From positions 56,371,408 to 56,435,407 of the forward strand of contig OY829329.1 in the NCBI GenBank assembly GCA_963691655.1: a stretch of DNA of 64,000 nucleotides. The letters are read 5' to 3'. The notes under the pieces were generated by a model. That model was not told the origin of the DNA. It saw nothing but the letters and a program-made list of their open reading frames with translations, and did no database searches. Positions 62,701-64,000 of the stretch are shown in pieces. A program made the position numbers and the translations under genes. The DNA is from Toxonevra muliebris. Lineage: Eukaryota > Arthropoda > Insecta > Diptera > Pallopteridae. How positions within the stretch are numbered: the stretch's first letter is position 1; each line of letters opens with the position of its first letter.

Positions 62701-63370
62701 AGATTTTCGGCAGCAGATCGAATTTAGTCTGCCATATGAGGTAAACAATTATGAGACGAGTTTTTAACTTTACCAATTACATATTTTAATAATTGTATAT
62801 ATATATATATCTGTTTAATATATTTTTAAGAATACACAGTGGAGAGAAACCATTTCAGTGTAAATACTGCACATGGAAATTTAATCAATCTTCAGCACTT
62901 GTTAGACATATGAAAAAACATTTGAAAAGGTTTGATATTTGATTGCCAAAGCAAGATTAAAATTATTTTCTTTTTTTATTCAAAATTTAATTCATTGTAT
63001 CTCTTATAATTACAGTAAAACGATAGAGCTTAACATAATAAAAAACAATGATGTATCTGCCATTAATGAGCATTTAATCAGTAACTTTTTGCATCACAAT
63101 AACAATGAGTTGGTGGAAACAAATACGCAGCATTCAACAAATTTCAGTTTATTGCACTGCAGTGGCAATATAAGTGGAGATGGTAAAATTTTACATATGA
63201 ACACTGCACATCTGAATGAAGCTGATTTAACAGCAGCTAGTGGAGGCAACGATTCTACGCTATCCGCATCTACTAGTACTAGTACTTTACAAGCTTATGA
63301 TTTTACAAAAGAAGGCATTTTAGATTTTTCAACTACCACACAACAACAGCAGCAATCAAATTTATATTAA
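50741..63370 (+). CDS. ZAD and seven C2H2 zinc-finger DNA-binding protein
   Basis: Likely nuclear sequence-specific DNA-binding protein of the insect-expanded ZAD-ZNF family. Seven coding exons, all in phase, give 509 aa: 50741-50875, 50937-51103, 51170-51401, 51474-51626, 62352-62740, 62831-62929 and 63016-63370. The N-terminal ZAD dimerisation domain has zinc ligands Cys13, Cys16 (CRIC), Cys55 and Cys58 (CQSC). An acidic linker ([16 protein letters not shown]) follows. Then come seven C2H2 fingers linked by TGE/SGEKP-type linkers; finger 1 ([21 protein letters not shown]) is in exon 4, and the 10.7-kb intron splits finger 2 between CQ and LC. Fingers 2-6 lie in exon 5 and finger 7 in exon 6. 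The tail is Ser/Thr/Gln-rich. The big intron contains an antisense SLC19 gene and several transposons. Orthology to a named fly gene is not assigned. Confidence 0.92.
51957..52140 (+). pseudogene. Non-LTR retrotransposon C-terminal fragment
   Basis: With four in-frame stops the + strand reads [37 protein letters not shown] and VRAFIKIA. This matches the zinc-knuckle-like C-terminal segment of I/Jockey-type reverse-transcriptase proteins (CxxC...ETxxHxxC, then ALxxxR). Dead fragment in intron 4 of the zinc-finger gene. Confidence 0.45.
52422..53272. mobile_element. hAT-type non-autonomous element with perfect 8-bp target duplication
   Basis: CAAGGAATGAAACCG at 52422 and the inverted CAAGGAATGACACCG ending at 53272 form the terminal repeats. 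CTTTTAAG flanks both sides exactly (52414-52421 and 53273-53280), the 8-bp duplication typical of hAT insertions. Length 851 bp. Subterminal regions are rich in GAAACCG-type repeats on both sides. The short ORF inside (52821-53102, Lys/Arg/Asn-rich) is not a transposase. Located in intron 4 of the zinc-finger gene, just below the end of the SLC19 gene. Confidence 0.8.
53455..59238 (-). CDS. SLC19-family folate/thiamine-type transporter
   Basis: Plasma-membrane facilitator of the reduced folate/thiamine carrier family; the substrate cannot be told from sequence. Two coding exons on the minus strand, 59238-58584 and 54185-53455, joined in phase 1 (AA|GTGAGT donor; TTTCAG acceptor), give 461 aa, a normal family length. 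Just after the start comes the family signature [15 protein letters not shown] (compare RPGESFITPYL in vertebrate SLC19). About six membrane segments lie in each exon, so the 4.4-kb intron falls in the central cytoplasmic loop between the two six-helix halves. The start at 59238 (MQTWLRIS) is preferred over an in-frame upstream ATG that would add a 38-residue Lys-rich leader unusual for the family. The whole gene lies antisense inside intron 4 of the ZAD zinc-finger gene. Drosophila has three members that I recall (CG6574, CG14694 and CG17036); which one this is, I cannot say. Confidence 0.9.
54470..54720 (+). repeat. Interspersed repeat related to 34490 and 14810
   Basis: GCGGTGAGCACAATATCTC (about 54489) and the following CGGCTCATCCAA correspond to the block at about 34501. 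Diverged, undefined ends. Lies in the SLC19 intron. Confidence 0.3.
55161..57121 (+). pseudogene. Tc1-like transposon, decayed and interrupted
   Basis: Fragments in order on the + strand: [15 protein letters not shown] (about 55380), [19 protein letters not shown] (about 55640), [11 protein letters not shown] (about 55843), then, after an inserted block, [17 protein letters not shown] (about 56761) and VLKRS. These are the Tc1-family DNA-binding, SDESKF, QDNDPKHT and [12 protein letters not shown] blocks. Stops and frameshifts are frequent. CAGTGT begins at 55161 and its inverted form GACACTG ends at 57121; further inward similarity is weak, and no TA flanks are evident, so the ends are tentative. 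Confidence 0.6.
55890..56730 (+). pseudogene. Non-LTR (Jockey/I-like) reverse-transcriptase fragment inside the Tc1 element
   Basis: On the + strand, across frameshifts: LNIPKCKVM (about 55975), [19 protein letters not shown] (about 56080), [19 protein letters not shown] and [13 protein letters not shown] (about 56230), then [10 protein letters not shown]. This is the thumb/C-terminal part of non-LTR reverse transcriptases. It ends in an A-rich run at about 56716-56730, where a 3' tail would be, and the Tc1 reading resumes just after. So it was inserted into the older Tc1 copy. Confidence 0.6.
58060..58235 (+). repeat. Dispersed repeat, copy 2
   Basis: Counterpart of 16300-16500 in the same orientation: GAGCTTTTCGCATCCA, GAATTATATTTGATACACGA, TGCCGAATTCGAACAGC, GTGAAAAGTTTTTCTT and ATGTTTGTCATTG occur in the same order. 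Lies in the SLC19 intron close to its exon 1 donor. Confidence 0.5.
59239..62351. other. SLC19 upstream region within zinc-finger intron 4
   Basis: Contains the 5' leader and promoter of the antisense SLC19 gene (no TATA box evident) and then intron sequence up to the CCTCTCCCTCTACAG acceptor of zinc-finger exon 5. A possible piggyBac-type MITE lies at 60031-60494. Around 61.1-61.8 kb there are open minus-strand frames with a less A+T-rich stretch (GTTCGAAACGAAG-like, GGGTACC), of unknown origin. No gene recognised. Confidence 0.4.
60031..60494. mobile_element. Possible piggyBac-type MITE
   Basis: TTAA flanks both sides (60027-60030 and 60495-60498) and both ends begin CCCATT inward. The left end, CCCATTAAGGACGGGACGG, has the wording common to piggyBac-like elements. 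Beyond six bases the inverted match is poor, so this is tentative. No coding sequence. Confidence 0.35.
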
Positions 63371-63416
63371 ATGCTATGAATTTTTTAAATTAGTTGCTAG
63401 ATTTTGTTTTTGGTTG

Positions 63417-64000
63417 CTAATAGAATTGCTTATATATTTCCAATAACTTAGGATTTGTGCGCAGTGGTACTTGCTGCAAAGCATATAGGAAATGTGACTT
63501 ATCTATATGTTCTGCTTCGAAATCTTCTTGCAGGCTTCTTAAGCCTGCTTCTTGGCAAACTGATACAATTTCAGCACAAGAATAGCCTTCAGTCCGTAAT
63601 GTCAATTCATGGATATCGATATCATGATGAGTCGACATTGAATTTAATTTAATACGGAAAATTTCTTGACGTGTTTCAAAATCTGGCAAGCCAACATAAA
63701 CCATACGATCAATGCGTCCAGGACGCATTAAAGCTCTATCAATCATATCAGGTCGATTAGTGGCAGCGATAATGATAACATTTTCTAATGCTTCTACGCC
63801 ATCCAATTCGGTAAGCAGCTGAGTGAGAACACGATCATTTACAGAAGTGCCGGAACCACCAGAACCGCTAGAACGTTCACCACCAATTGCATCGATTTCA
63901 TCGAAGAATACTACAGAGGGAGCAACTTGGCGTGCCTTGCGGAAAACATCACGCACCGCACGCTCGGATTCACCTACCCACATGGAGAAGAGTTCAGGAC
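63417..64000 (-). CDS. AFG2A: AFG2A/SPATA5-type AAA ATPase, C-terminal part (runs off the window)
   Basis: C-terminal portion of the second AAA domain of a type II AAA ATPase; yeast Afg2/Drg1 and human SPATA5 release Rlp24 from pre-60S ribosomes in the cytoplasm. The frame is open to the window edge (PELFSMWVGESERAVRD), so the Met at 63983 is internal. Visible motifs: Walker B VVFFDEIDAI, sensor 1 IIAATNRPD, the arginine-finger region ALMRPGRIDRMVYVGLPD, sensor 2 region GYSCAEIVSVCQEAGL, and the C-terminus PKLLEIYKQFY. The ALMRPGRIDR and AEIV.VC wording matches SPATA5 rather than VCP or NVL. The Walker A part lies beyond the edge. The stop (63417-63419) is 46 bp from the stop of the converging zinc-finger gene. 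Confidence 0.88.
   Translation of the reverse strand, partial: PELFSMWVGESERAVRDVFRKARQVAPSVVFFDEIDAIGGERSSGSGGSGTSVNDRVLTQLLTELDGVEALENVIIIAATNRPDMIDRALMRPGRIDRMVYVGLPDFETRQEIFRIKLNSMSTHHDIDIHELTLRTEGYSCAEIVSVCQEAGLRSLQEDFEAEHIDKSHFLYALQQVPLRTNPKLLEIYKQFY

Noticed and set aside
63417..63983. Met at 63983 as the start of the AAA ATPase
   Set aside because: The frame continues upstream to the window edge with the conserved PELFS segment, so this Met is internal.
1..64000. let-7, miR-100 and miR-125 complex, which I recall lies near 36E in Drosophila
   Set aside because: I looked for the three mature sequences on both strands and found no match. AACCCGTAAAT near 37313 resembles only the start of miR-100 and then diverges, with no hairpin.
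1..64000. tRNA, rRNA and CRISPR features
   Set aside because: No tRNA box patterns with cloverleaf context, no rRNA similarity and no regularly spaced repeats were seen; CRISPR arrays are not expected in an insect genome.

Overview
The window is nuclear DNA from a higher fly, most likely a tephritid fruit fly. It is A+T-rich, with GT-AG introns, long intergenic spaces, glutamine/asparagine/histidine runs in proteins and many decayed DNA transposons. Socs36E and amos, which as I recall lie at 36E-36F on chromosome 2L of Drosophila melanogaster, both occur here, so the segment should be Muller element B. The tephritid placement is an inference from the style of the dispersed repeats.

Layout. 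1-9.9 kb: upstream region of Socs36E, with a dense cluster of Stat92E-type TTC(N3/4)GAA sites at 5.2-6.6 kb and several MITEs. 9.9-13.4 kb: Socs36E (SOCS4/5 class), two coding exons; its TAG stop is followed by 131 further in-frame open codons. 18.0-28.1 kb: a 12-exon RPRD2-like gene (CID, coiled coil, Gly/Pro-rich and RGG tail). 28.1-41.3 kb: about 13 kb with no recognisable gene, holding MITEs, a hairpin and a Helitron-like 3' end. 41.3-42.1 kb: amos on the minus strand, an atonal-family bHLH gene in one exon with a TATA promoter. 42.1-50.7 kb: transposon remnants, one unexplained ORF pair and a second Helitron-like copy with a minisatellite. 50.7-63.4 kb: a seven-exon ZAD-C2H2 zinc-finger gene whose 10.7 kb fourth intron contains a complete antisense SLC19 folate/thiamine-type transporter gene, a hAT element with perfect 8-bp target duplication, and a Tc1-like element broken by a non-LTR fragment. 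63.4-64.0 kb: the C-terminal end of an AFG2A/SPATA5-type AAA ATPase on the minus strand, tail-to-tail with the zinc-finger gene (46 bp between stops).

The genes do not form one pathway: a JAK/STAT feedback inhibitor, an RNA polymerase II CTD-binding factor, a sensory proneural factor, a DNA-binding ZAD factor, a vitamin transporter and a ribosome-biogenesis ATPase. The best leads are possible stop-codon readthrough in Socs36E, the STAT-site cluster that would give it negative-feedback control, the sense/antisense nested gene, and the pair of Helitron-like ends with a compensated hairpin. Exon boundaries were set by hand from reading frame, splice consensus and protein continuity; no search was run.
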